DNA of 64,000 nucleotides from Calamus simplicifolius (GCA_900491605.1 UESW01003881.1:1601513-1665512), one strand, 5' to 3'. Positions 1-11,163 are shown, counted from the first letter of the stretch. Translations and numbers: made by a program. Notes: generated from the sequence alone by a model not told the origin.

Positions 1-240
1 AAAATAAAAAATGCAATATATAACAAATTTAAATATAATTAATGTTATATGCAAAATTCAATATAATTGATTATCATTACAATTATTAGTAGCAGCGCCT
101 ACATTTTTTTCAACAATTAAATTTATAAAGAACAAGTAAAGTTGTTTTTCAAGAAATTAAATTAAAAAATAATATCTTTTTTACTATTATGTTCAATTTT
201 CTTATATACAAAAATATATAAAAATATATTATTATTATCT
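1..240. repeat. Duplicated AT-rich upstream segment (copy 1)
   Basis: This AT-rich non-coding stretch matches 23143-23385 nearly base for base, with scattered substitutions and small indels. Both start with the same A/T run and both end in a run of ATATA-type sequence. In this copy it lies directly before the start of the broken oxidoreductase copy, so it probably represents ancestral upstream DNA of that gene. In the other copy the gene start is about 19 kb further on, because of transposon insertion and extra AT-rich DNA. Confidence 0.75.
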
Positions 241-646
241 CGAAATGGCCATGGCCGCCAAGTCTCTGCCCCTTCACCTCTACTCTAGATTGTCGGCTGG
301 TACCTTACCCTAATTTAGACTCCTCGAAGCTCTTGTTTTCTCCTTGTAGAAGCCTAGCAATTCGGCATAATCTTGAAATAATGTGGAAAATGGATGTATC
401 GTGGGATGGTTTAAACTAATACCCTTCAAAAATGATCTTGCTATATCTAACAGAGCCTAGCCGAACGGCATATGGTCTTGGTAGCTTTTGGTCACACAAA
501 GTATCTGAATGACATCAGGCGCAAATTTTGCGGCTTATGTTTGGCTGTATATTTTGACGATGTTATTGAAAACATATATTACACTATGTCACAAACTTGG
601 CTCTATAAACTTGCACTGATAAGTTATTATCTATCTGTAGCCTTTG

Positions 647-1264
647 TGTGATGCCCCTTCCAATAGTTTCACACTGGTCCCTTGGGAAAAAGTTAAATAC
701 TTTATATTTAGTTAAAATAAGATGGACAAGTACCAATTAAATTCTTTTTGTGCTGTGGTGGCCCAAGTTGATGTAAACCTTATCTGACTTGCTTTCATGT
801 CACGAAACGGGTTCGCCGGCTTGTGGGCATGGGTTGTTACATTATAGTATCAGAGCCACGCACTAGTCGAAAGTGCAAGAGCTAAGTACCACATAGGGCA
901 AAGTGCTACATTGATGGGAGCCACCTCTTGAGCCTATGGACAGTCCACAAGGCAAAGTGCTATCTTGATGGGAGCCACCTCTTGAGCCTGTGGGGGCCAT
1001 CTATAGAGTCCTACCTATCTAGTGGATGCCTTTGGCAATGAGGACGTTACCTCTTTAAGGGGGATAGATTGTGATGCCCCTCCTAATAGTCCCATATCGG
1101 TCCCTTGAAAAAAGGTTGAATAATTTATATTTAGTTAAAGTAAGATGGACAAATACCAATTGAATTCTTTTTGGACTGTAGTGGTTCAAGTTGGTGTGAA
1201 CTTGATCTGTCTTGCTTTTATATCACGAAACATGTTCACCGGCTCACGGGCATGGGTCATTACA
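647..1264 (+). mobile_element. TRIM retrotransposon (618 bp) with two 195-bp LTRs
   Basis: Two direct terminal repeats, 647-841 and 1070-1264, are both 195 bp and run from TGTGATGCCCC to TTACA. Just inside the left repeat is TATCAGAGCC (847-856), a match to the methionine initiator tRNA primer-binding site. Just before the right repeat is a polypurine tract, AAGGGGGATAGA. There is no coding capacity. The target duplication is CTTTG (642-646) and CTTTA (1265-1269). The paralogous site near 43390 is empty and reads CTTTG once, which confirms a 5-bp duplication with one later change. Orientation follows the primer site and purine tract. Confidence 0.92.
855..1069 (+). repeat. Internal domain of the TRIM, with a duplicated phrase
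   Basis: The internal region holds two near-identical copies of a phrase of roughly 45 bp (GGCAAAGTGCTA through CTCTTGAGCCT) at about 897-940 and 951-990. It has no open frame of note. The duplication lies between the primer-binding site and the polypurine tract. Confidence 0.6.
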
Positions 1265-2075
1265 CTTTATCTTGACAATGGCAACAATACTGCTCCATAC
1301 TACTTGTTGGTTCTGTACCGAAAGAAACACATTCTATGAGATGCACCTTTCAGTCTCTGATAATTATCTTTAAAATGTGCACTATCTTACTGCACTTGCA
1401 TCATCATCACCCCCCTTTGACGGTAGGAAAGAACGCTATTACCTTGCAGTGGTTATTCCATATGTTTGATACTCATAGGACAAAAACTTGATGATATCAG
1501 AACTTAATAGATTTGAAAGTTTGGATGGTTTCAAAACTATGGTCTTCATGAGTATCTAACTATACTTGGGAAATGACATGCATCCGTTGATTCTTTTTCG
1601 TAGCGATTAAGTATAATGCGCAAATTGAACATAAAATAGAGGCAACACAGGAATTCTTTCAGCTGAAGATTGCTTCATCTCCAATCAATTATGCAAACCC
1701 ATATAAAGATTTATGGTGCTGTTGCATGATATATTTTGTGTTTCTTGAAACCTTAGTCTCTATCTTAAATTTCTGAAATGTTTAAAAGTTTTGGGTCTTA
1801 TTGATCCTTCCATATGATTTTTTACACAATGTTGGTTGCTGGCTTGGAAAAAGTTACTAATATACTACAGTTGGTATGATATGAAAAAATAGCTTGCAAG
1901 TCAGTGTCTTCTTTGCTATTCCATTTCTGAGATGGGTAATGATCTCTTTTAGAACCACCCTTTGGTTTATCTAATGTTTTTACTCTAGAGTTGCATGAAT
2001 ATGTTGGTTTGTGCCTTCTGTAACAAAACCAAATTGACCAGTACTATGCCCTCCAATTTTTTTGACCAGTACTAG

Positions 2076-2218
2076 GAGAAGATGTGATTAGAGAATCTGA
2101 TATGGATAATGTTGCTTCATTGCAAAACTTGAGGAATGGCCCTCGAAACCTTCCATTCTTCAATAATAAGGTGGTGGACAATGGTAAACCAGATGATCCA
2201 AGGCACATGTTTTTGTTA
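2076..2218 (+). pseudogene. Exon-like remnant, possibly a later exon of the oxidoreductase gene
   Basis: After a possible acceptor (CTAG, ending 2075) an open stretch reads GEDVIRESDMDNVASLQN, then NLPFFNNKVVDNGKPDDPRH, before a possible GT donor at 2219. Codon use looks like real coding sequence and unlike the surrounding AT-rich introns. Its place after the intron-1 remnant of the pseudogene suggests a downstream exon joined on by a second deletion. The GKPDDPR-type end would suit the segment before the FAD-binding GxGPAG motif, but that motif is not seen here, so the identity is an inference. Confidence 0.4.
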
Positions 2219-2304
2219 ATCAAATAGTTTTATATTTAGCTAAATACTTAATTTCTTTCTTATATTTGAATGACATATAATATGGAACATAAGATGTAGT
2301 CCTA

Positions 2305-2915
2305 GACGCTAGTGTTGACTATGCCAAGCCGAGTCCATAACTAGGACATAACAATCAACTGCCCCCTCCAAAAAGATATCAAGGGGCAGAAAAGGTTGAT
2401 TAAGTCAAAAGAGCCCTCTTACAGCTGTTTTAGCCACTCTTGTGATGATGATCCAATAAAACAATATAAGATGAGTGTGATGGCACTACCCATCTCAATG
2501 TTATCTCATATACTAATTAGAGCTAATGTCTTCTTCCATAGAATTCATAAGCCATGTCATCACCATGGAATTCTTAGCATCCCATGTAGCATAACATGGT
2601 CATCCATTGCAGCAGCTTTCTTTTCACCTATCAAGTAGCTATCTTTTCATATCCTCTTATGTACATCCGGACTGATTGAGACCATCTCAGAAAATTATCA
2701 CCATTCAAGCAAATTATGGTGATCTAGACAGAGTGAGATTTCATGGTGGCAGTATGGATTTTTGAAGAATCAGTGGTATTGGGATTATTCAGAGAAGATT
2801 GAGAAATAGTAGTGAACTCGTTTGAAGTTTCAGACATGGTTTCAGAAAGCAGGAATAGAATAAACGAGAAAAGAAGAAGGTTTTGGCAAGCAATTTGCTG
2901 GCTCTGATACCAACT
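2305..2915 (-). pseudogene. Copia gag 5' end attached to a primer-binding site
   Basis: From about 2512 to 2915 this matches 13643-14043, which is the 5' part of the gag region of the copia element further right. The minus-strand primer-binding site TTGGTATCAGAGCC lies at about 2902-2915, directly beside the LTR at 2916-3251. On the minus strand the order is therefore LTR, primer site, gag start, which should not follow a 3' LTR. It points to a second, tandem internal region sharing one LTR. The part at 2305-2510 is not assigned with confidence. Confidence 0.6.
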
Positions 2916-3251
2916 TGAAAAAGATTTTATCGGAATAATTTTTTTATTAAGATTATTCTCTTTATAGAGTTTACATCATATACAAATCCTACCAAACAGA
3001 AATTAAGTCACTAATTTTAGAAATAAAATAATTCCTCACAATTACTTTCCTCAAATACAAATATTGATAATTAACTAATTAGGAGAAAATAATTCCTATC
3101 AATTACTTTCCTCAAATATAAAGATTCACAACTAACTAATTAGAAGGAAATAATTCTAATAATTACTTTCCTCAAATACAAAGATTAACAACTAATAATC
3201 TAATTTATAGTTGTACAAGATTATTTTCATATTAGTTTTGATTTTTCTACA
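2916..3251 (-). repeat. LTR of minus-strand Ty1/copia element (left)
   Basis: Read on the minus strand the repeat begins TGTAGAAAAATC and ends CA, about 336 bp. The polypurine tract GAGGGAGAG lies just outside its 5' edge at 3252-3260, and a methionine tRNA primer-binding site lies just outside its 3' edge. It matches the LTR at 14044-14302. Having a polypurine tract on one side and a primer site on the other means this one LTR serves as 3' LTR of one copy and 5' LTR of another. Confidence 0.75.
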
Positions 3252-3351
3252 CTCTCCCTCAAGCTGGCTTAAAGATATCTTTCATAGTCAGCTTGCCAAC
3301 TAGAAAATTGAATTACCACTTGTGTAGTCATTTGGTGAAGACATCAGCCAC

Positions 3352-5567
3352 TTATTTCTCAGTAGGAATATAAGACAAACAAACTAACCCATTTTCCATC
3401 TTCTCTTTGATGAAATGCTTATCCACTTTCACATATTTTGTGCAATCATGGAGAACTGGATTGTAGGCTATTGCAATTGCTGTCTTGTTATAATAGTATA
3501 ACTTCATAGGAGATGAATCTGTCGCTTTTAATTCTTTCAGTAATCTTCTTATCCATATAATCTCACAAATACCATGAGCTACAGCTCTAAATTCAACCTC
3601 AACATTACTCCTAGCAACCACGTTCTATTTTTTACTTCACCATGTAACCAAGTTGCCACCTACAAATGAACAATATCCAGAAATAGGCCTACGATCTACT
3701 ATGCTTCCAGCCCAGTCTGCATCAGTATAGGTTTCAACTTGCAGGTATCCTCTTGACTTAAAAATAAGTCCTTTACCTGGCATCCCCTTTAGATACCTTA
3801 GGATCCTGTAAACAACTTCAAAATGTTCTAACCCTAGTGCATGCATAAACTGACTAACCATACTTATAGAGAATGCTATGTTTGGACGTGTGTAGGATAG
3901 ATAAATTAACTTCCCAACAAGTCTTTGATATTTCTTTCGATCCTTTACATCCTCAGCTTTTGTAGGCTGCAGTTTTACATTAAGTTCTATATGTGTTTCT
4001 GCGGGCTTATATCCTAACATACCTATCTCATCAAGGAGATCAAGAACATACTTTTGCTGATTTACAAAGATGCATTCTTTGGATCTTGCAAACTCCATCC
4101 CAAGAAAGTACTTTAATGCTCCTAGGTCCTTGATCTCAAATTCCATAGCAAGTTTGCTTTTCAGTTTCTCTGGTTCATTATAATCATCACCAGTTAGCGC
4201 AATGTCATCAACTTACACAATTAAGATGGCTACTTTACCTTCATTTAAATGTTTGTAGAACATCGTGTGATTAGCTTGACTTTGAGTATAGCCATAATGC
4301 TTTATCACCTTGCCAAAGCATTCAAACCAAGCTCTAGGTGACTGTTTGAGTCCATATAAGGCTTCTTCAATTTGCACACTTTTTCAACTCCAAAATTTTC
4401 TTCAAAACCTGGTGGTGGACTCATGTATATCTTTTCCTCTAGATCTCCATTAAGGAAGGCATTTTTAACATCTAATTGATGTAAAGGCCAATTAGAGTTT
4501 ACTGCAAGAGACAACAATACTCTAATTGAGTTTATTTTAGCTACTAAGGCAAAAGTCTCTTGATAGTCTATCCCATAGGTTTTGGTAAAACCTTTCGCCA
4601 TAAGCCTTGCTTTGTATCTCTCAACACTTTCATCTGCCTTACACATTATTGTAAACACCCATTTGCACCCTACAACAATTTTCTTTTCTCTTGGCAGCTC
4701 TACAACTTTCCAAGTACCATTCTTCTTTAAGGCATTCATTTCCTCTAACACTACTGACTTTTAGCTCGGTTCATCTAGTTCTTCCTGAATATTTCTAGGT
4801 ACCACTTGTTTTAAAATATTTGTAGTGAATGCTCTATGATTGTCAGAAAGGTTATGGTAAGAGATATACCTGGCGATGGGATGGTTGGTGTATGTTCTGG
4901 TTCCCTTTCTAAGAGCAATGGGGAGATCAAGATCAAGATTATGTTTAGGAACAACAGGAGCTGAACCTAAACCTGGTTCTGTTATAGTATTTTTTGGACA
5001 AGGATTCAAGTGTGATGGTAGACACAAATTAATATCAGGAGAAGAAAAGTGTATAGAAGAGGGATTACCTGAGACATTTGGAAGACCTTCACCCAAGGCT
5101 TTTGGTTGACCATTTGCTGGGATGATAAACTGGTCTTTACTTCTTCCAAGGATCTGTTTCCTCGAATAAACCGTAGGCTCAAGAATATTTTTATTTTTTT
5201 TATTCATAGTATTTCTTTTTTTGATAGACCAATTTCATATTTGGATTCAATAGGCTTAGTTTTCCTATTTTTTATCTTCAGAGAAAGATCAAGGATTGTA
5301 CTCAGTAAGGGTTCAGCAATTTTCTAAAAATTTGGTTCTACTAATTTTTTCCCTGAATTAAATTTTTGGTAAAAAATGGAACATTTTCCATAAAGGAAAA
5401 ATCTATAGTGGTGTGAAAACATTTTGTAAAAGAATTAAAATATTTGTAACCCTTTTTATTAGGAGCATATCCCATAAAAATACATTTTTCTGCTCTTGGA
5501 TCTAACTTAGATCTTGACCTTTTTGAAATATGCATATATCCTATGCATCCAAATATCCTTAAGGGTA
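3352..5567 (-). pseudogene. pol: Ty1/copia pol remnant (integrase end, reverse transcriptase, RNase H)
   Basis: Four broken minus-strand frames lie in pol order. 5341-5567 holds the segment after integrase (RIFGC, then KCIFMGYAPNKKGYK). 4761-5207 is the linker, and 4305-4751 is the N-terminal reverse transcriptase with KWVFT, RYKARLMAKG and QLDVKNAFLNGDLEE. 3637-4146 holds DLGALKYFLGMEF and the RNase H start with DADWAGS. 3352-3621 has the RNase H end (HFIKEKMENG). The reverse transcriptase catalytic YVDD motif is hit by a stop (TAA in minus-strand reading at 4213-4215), leaving only VDD. Further stops separate the frames, so it is dead. The element would make gag-pol for reverse transcription and integration. 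The missing PR-integrase junction was lost where the Sirevirus fragment now lies. Confidence 0.9.
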
Positions 5568-5574
5568 AATCGGC

Positions 5575-7877
5575 ACTGATTCTAGAATCTAGAAAAGAAT
5601 TTAAAAATTATTTTCTTGAAAGTTTTTGCATTGAGCATGGCATTAATCATAATTTTTCTGCACCTAGAACACCTCAACAAAATAGGATGGTAGAAAGAAA
5701 AAATTAAACTTTGGATAAAATGGCCCATACCATGTTGTGTGAGAGCAATCTTCCAAAGTACTTTTGGGCTGAAGCAATTAACACCTCATGTTACATTTTA
5801 AATCGAGCTTTGATTAAGCCTATTTTGAAAAAGACCCCTTATGAGCTTTACAAAAATTGAAAACCCAACATTGCATATTTTTGTGTTTTTGGATGTCGAT
5901 GTTTTATCTTGAATAATAAAAAATTAAATCTTGACAAGTTTGATGCAAAATCTGATGATGGTATTTTTCTTGGTTACTCTTCTTTTATTAGAGATTATAG
6001 AGTTTTCAATAAAAATACTCTAGTGGTGGAAGAATCAATTCATGTCGCTTTTGATGAAACTAATGATCTTCCAACAAGGGAGAGAAAAGCTATTGATGAT
6101 GCAGGAGAAATTAAAAATCAAGTGAAGGAACTCACTTTGGAAGAAAAAGAAGACTCAAATGTTCAAACCAATTAAGAAGATGTAAATCGTGAAGAACCTC
6201 AAGTTAATCATGATTTAGAAACAGATAGGAGGTATGTACACTATCATCCAAAGAAATTTATTATTGGTGATCTTACGCGGGGTGTTAGAACTAGATCTTC
6301 ATTTAGAGATACTTATAATAATTTAGCATTTGTGTCTCATATTGAACCTAAATGTTTTGAAGATACTAAAGATGATATAGAATGGATAAATGCTATGCAT
6401 GATGAATTGAACCAATTTGAGAGGAATAATATATGGACACTAGTTGATAGACCTCATGATCTTCCAATCATTAAGACTAAATGGGTATTTAGAAACAAGT
6501 TGGATGAGCATGGTAATATAGTTAGAAATAAAGCAAGACTAGTAGCTAAAGGTTATTGTCAGGAAAAGGGAATTGATTTTGATGAAACTTATGCTCCTGT
6601 TGCTATACTAGAACTATTAGATTGTTACTTGCTTTTGCATGCTTCATGAATTTCAAGTTGTATCAAATGGATGTTAAGAGTGCTTTCCTAAATGGATATA
6701 TTGCTGAGCACGTGTTTGTTGAACAACCACCAGGATTTGAGAATCACTTGTTTCTAAACTATGTTTTTAAATTGAACAAAACATTGTATGGTTTGAAACA
6801 AGCTCCTCGAGCATGGTAAGATCGATTAAACAAATTCTTGATTAGCAATAAATTCATTAGAGGAAATGTTGATACAATACTTTTTATTAAAAGAAAAAAT
6901 GATAATATGCTTATTGTTCAAATTTATGTTGATGACATCATTTTTGGTGCTACTAACGAAATATTATGTCAAGACTTTGCAAAGCTAATGTAGGGAGAGT
7001 TCGAGATGATCATGATGGAAGAGTTAAATTATTTTCTCGATTATAAATCAAGCAAAGTGACGATGGAATCTTCATTTGCCAAAGCAAATATATCAAAGAA
7101 ATGTTAAAGAAATTTGGCATGGAGACTTCTAAGTATATCGGTATACCTATGAGCTCCTTTTGTAGATTAGACTCTTGTAGTACTGATAAAAATATTGATA
7201 TGAAATTATATAGAGGCACGATAGAATCTTTATTGTATTTAACTGCTAGTAGGCCAGATATATTGTTCAGTATTTGTATGTGTGCTAGATATCAAGCTAA
7301 CCCTAAGAAACATTATTTATTAGCTGTTAAGAGAATCTTTAAATATTTGAGTGGTTCAGTAAACTTAGGATTATGGTATGATAAACAATCTAGCATTGAC
7401 TTAATAGGATACTGATTCAGACTTTGCAGGTTATAAATTAGACAAAAATATACTAGTGAAACTTGCCAATTTTTAGGTGTTAATTTAATCTCATAGTTTA
7501 GCAAGAAACAAACGTCAATAGCATTGTCTACAGCTGAAGCTGAGTACATTGCAGCTAGAAGTTGCTGTGCCCAAATCTTATGGATTAAACAACAGCGAAA
7601 AGATTATGGCATTAAACTTAAAGACATTCCAATAAAATGCAATAATACTAGTGCTATAAATTTAACTAAGAATCCTCCAATTCAGCACTCTAGAACCAAA
7701 TACATAGAAATTAGGCATCATTTTATTAGAGTTCATATTAATAATGGTGATATTGTTTGTGCTTGAGCATGTTTGCACTAATTTGTAGCTCACTGATATT
7801 TTCACAAAACCACTTGATGAATCAAAATTTTATGAAATTATAAGAGAGCTTGGTATGCTTGATCCTACAATTTAAAT
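5575..7877 (+). pseudogene. pol: Sirevirus A pol remnant (integrase, reverse transcriptase, RNase H)
   Basis: The fragment starts abruptly inside the integrase core (NHNFSAPRTPQQN near 5648) and continues through AEAINTSCYILNRALIK. The integrase end is at 5909-6175, the reverse transcriptase N-terminus (KWVFRNKLDEHGN, ARLVAKGY) at 6332-6649, and DVKSAFLNG to LYGLKQAPRAW at 6622-6819. The catalytic YVDD is intact at 6925-6936. RNase H follows at 7101-7766, with ALSTAEAEYIAA near 7516. Several stops and frameshifts break it. The sequence is close to the pol of the complete Sirevirus at 35719-40311. LTR, gag, protease and most of integrase on the 5' side are missing. Confidence 0.9.
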
Positions 7878-8074
7878 GAGTTATTATAATTGTTTAATTT
7901 ATATATACTCTTGTACTCATTATCATTGCATAAATTTTATTTCATATGAATCGCAACTGCTTGATCTTCATATTTCTTATTTTTAATATTTTATTGGATC
8001 AATTTTGAATTATTTCGGCTGATGTAATGAATGAATGAAATCATTTATTGTTAATTTTCCTGGTCTACTAGTTT

Positions 8075-8220
8075 TTACATTTTGGCATCCCACTTTTTGG
8101 AGTGGAATACCCAAAATATGAAACCGGTCCTCCACTTTTTGGCTTTGGAAGACCAGATTCCATGTTTCGGAATACCAACATTACTTCTTTGGTATTCCAA
8201 CTAAAATGGAATTGGGACCG
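8075..8220 (+). promoter_or_regulatory. U3-type motif cluster upstream of Sirevirus A ORF3
   Basis: Between RNase H and the envelope-like ORF lie several versions of the motif TTGGCAT/GGAATACC, for instance TTGGCATCCC near 8083, TGGAATACCC near 8102, GGAATACCAAC near 8168 and TTGGTATTCCAAC near 8188. The same kind of unit (TTGGAATGCC and TTGGCATGC) is repeated many times in the U3 region of this element's LTR at 11164-11775. That a U3 motif recurs next to an internal ORF suggests an internal control region. Its activity is inferred only. Confidence 0.45.
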
Positions 8221-8385
8221 GCTGCTTTAAGGACCAATATTGCTTCCAATTCTACTTCTCCAAACTGTGCTTCACCCTCTCTCTCCAAACCCTCGTCCCC
8301 TTCTCCCAAGCCAAGCCATGTTCTTCCTCTCAAGCTTCTTCCCCTTCTTCGTTCAACTTCAAATCCCATTGCTTTTATTGGATCA

Positions 8386-10072
8386 ATGGCTCCTAAAGGT
8401 AAATCGATTCACAGATCTTCATCTCGAGGCATTAGTGAGTGCTCTCCTTTCAATCCTTCTAGTTTTCAATCTATGATTAGAAGTTCTGTAGCATTTGAAA
8501 AAATAGTTGACTTTGAGTTTCTAGCTTCTGAAAATTTTTCTATTGGAGAAAACTTAGCATATCAAGGTTGAGAACATTTACTTAAGACAAACCTTCCCAT
8601 TTATCTGGATCTTGTCAAAATGTTTTATCATAATATTAGCTTTGAAAATGATAGAGTATCTTCAAAAGTTAAAGGTGTTAGAATTGATTTTGATGAAGAT
8701 ACTTTGAGAGATTTTGAATATTTCATATACCGATTTTGGTGAGAACACTCTTGATGATAAAAAGTTCAAATTAGAAACTATTCTTGATATTGATAATGCT
8801 TCTCATATTGATCATATTTTTGCTAAGGATCTGAATGCGGAAATGAGGTTACTACACAATATTATTTCTCAGTGTCTTACCTCTATGAGTGGTAGTTTTG
8901 ATTATGTGAATGATCGAGATTTTACTATAATGTTTCATGTTGTGACTCAAACTCATTTTCACCTTCTTAGAAAAATGATTTGTGTGATGAAAGAGGCTGT
9001 TAGTAGATCTAGAGCAGCTCTACCCTATGGCCTATTTCTTATCCATGTCTTTAATCATTTTTATATTGATGTTAGAGGTAAGAATGTCTACAATCTTAGC
9101 CATACCGATGTCTTCAATGAGCGTATATTAATTCATATGGGTTTTGCTAAAGTAAATGGCTTTTGGACAAGGAGCAAAGGTAAAATGCAAGAAATTTCTG
9201 CACCTGTTCAGGGGGAGCAATCTACTATGCCTCAGAAATTTTTCACTGAACCTCAAATTCACCCTTCTATTTTTATTGAACCTTAGTGTTATCCATCTAC
9301 TTCTGCTGAACCTCAAACTTATCCTCCTACTCCTAATGCACCTCAAAATTTTACTTCTATGTTTGTTGATCCTTCTACAAATTACTCTTACATATTTGCT
9401 GAACAAGCTTTTATGCCCTTAGACCCCAATCCTTCCATTAATATCAATTCTTCTTTTGTTAATAATCCTACTGCTGATCCGAATCTACCCAATATTCCCC
9501 TGCCTGCTTAGAATCCTTTTCAACCAAGTCATCCTATGTTACCAAAATGGACCCTGATGATATGGATACTCTGATTCGTAGGATTTCTGATGTTGTCTCT
9601 TTTGATGGATCTATCAATAGTTCATCTTCCTGTTCTTCTGAGACTTCTATGGTTCCCCATATATCTTTTATGTATGCTACCTTAAATGACATCAAAGCGA
9701 GCTTACATGATTTACAGCTTAATATGGATGTCATAAAAGAAAAAGCATTTAGATATGGTGAGATGGTGGACATTTCTACGTTCATTGCTGAGTTGGGCAA
9801 GCTAAAAATTGATGTAAATTCTTTGTTGGAAAGTGCTGGCATTGCATGTAATGAGATTGCTTCTTTTCGCTTGCAAATTGAGAAGGCTACTATCATACTT
9901 TGCTTATTGCTGATTGCCATATTATGCAACAAAAGATTGCCAATTTTATCTCTCAGTTATCTCCGGAGGTAGAAGACCCCACTCGTCGACCTGCCCCTCA
10001 TTTGTCATCATCCCATCCTTCCAAACATGATCGCGGATCTTCTTCATCCTCTCATATTGAAATTATTGACTG
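8386..10072 (+). pseudogene. Sirevirus A ORF3 (envelope-like), broken
   Basis: This ORF sits after RNase H and before the polypurine tracts, the place of the extra 'envelope-like' ORF known in Sirevirus elements. It starts at MAPKGKSIHRSS and runs through VDFEFLASENFSIGENL and LPIYLDLVKMFYHNIS, the same block order as 34572-35099. An in-frame TGA lies at 8569-8571, a frameshift near 8710, and another stop near 9283. Frames 8714-9286 and 9547-9972 hold the middle and end. The middle ends in a proline-rich series of short repeats built on EPQ and PS. The end (about residues DIKASLHDLQ to RLQIEK) is heptad-like and probably coiled coil. The protein's role is not established. Confidence 0.7.
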
Positions 10073-10359
10073 ATGTTACTTATGGATGCTTACCTTTGTT
10101 ACTTCAGAACCTTTGTTTATTGTTATTTCTTTTAGCTTGTTTAATTTCTGCTTAGTATTATGGACCAATACTTTTATTGGCTTGTAATTTATCAATGACT
10201 AGTTTGTATGGTTTGTAAGACTTATATAATTTTATTTGCACTTTATAATATCTTCTTAATGTTAAAAATTTATGCTTATCATTACTTGCTATACTTAATT
10301 TATTCCTTGAAGAAAAGACATACAGTGATAGATGCAAACTCTTTCACCTTCTTTTTGAT

Positions 10360-10678
10360 TAATAACAAAAAGGGAGAGAAATGAAAAGCATACACTATGA
10401 TTTTAAAGCTTTCATATACTCTATTTTTGTTTTTCATTTTGAAAAAATGGAATGTATACTTTTGAAAAGTTCATTGTTTCAAAACCAAAGGGGGAGTTTT
10501 GCAAGGTATCTATAAAAAATTATAGCCTAAATGTTTTGAAAATTAACATTTTGGCACACTACACATATATTTCGGCATGCACTGTCTTATGCTTCAAAAT
10601 TGCAAGAAATGCTTCGATTGAAATTACTTTCTCTTATTGAATACTTAATGGTTTTGTCATTACCAAAAAGGAAGAGAT
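10360..10678 (+). promoter_or_regulatory. Multiple polypurine tracts before the Sirevirus A 3' LTR
   Basis: Three purine-rich tracts lie in 320 bp: AACAAAAAGGGAGAGAAATG near 10365, AACCAAAGGGGGAG near 10484, and CCAAAAAGGAAGAGAT ending at 10678, directly before the LTR. The complete Sirevirus has the same set on the minus strand between 27010 and 27320. Several tracts rather than one is a known Sirevirus feature; the last is the likely plus-strand primer. Confidence 0.65.
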
Positions 10679-11163
10679 TATTTACCTCATATTGATTTGA
10701 TGAAACACAAAACAATTAAATATTTTGCTAATATCGTCTATATCAAGTTCTATCAATTTCAGGTTACTATAATGAAAGGATACACTTCCTACAACCAAAG
10801 GTATATTATATTTTAAAAGAAAAGATATCACAGGTAATGAATAAATATGCTTGTTGTAATTATATCACTCTTTAATAAACTTAAGCTTTTATAGTCACTA
10901 GATGATTTACAGACGTTTTATGTTCTATGGTTCATTCGACAAAATGATTCTCAAGTTTAATTATATTTGCATTGTCTTGAACTAGATTCAATTATCATAC
11001 AAGTTCTTATTTATAATTCTATTATATTTTGAATCATTATCGGATTGTGTTCTTAAACTATCTATCTACGGTTTGCCTTCGGTTGGATCCTTTTGACTTG
11101 CTGATTTTCTAAATTGGCTTGTCAACCTTTGTTTCCTTTCGAATGGTTCCTTGGTGCTTAATT

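Larger units (their letters stand above)
251..2218 (+). pseudogene. Broken second copy of the FAD-dependent oxidoreductase-like gene
   Basis: Bases 251-365 match the start of exon 1 at 42587, with the same initial codons for MAAKS. A one-base indel leads to a stop at 311-313. At the pentamer TTCGG (361-365) the copy jumps to sequence that lies 379 bp further on in the intact copy (42693-42697 to 43072-43076), so most of exon 1 and its splice donor are gone. Matching then follows intron 1 of the intact copy to about 2050, apart from an inserted TRIM element. Exon 2 (QEGFSIVRKSFDARK in the intact copy) is not present. An exon-like open stretch at 2076-2218 ends the region. The copy cannot make the protein. 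Confidence 0.8.

Noticed and set aside
1145..1339. 64-residue frame across the TRIM LTR
   Set aside because: It crosses the LTR end into host sequence; no counterpart in copy 2.
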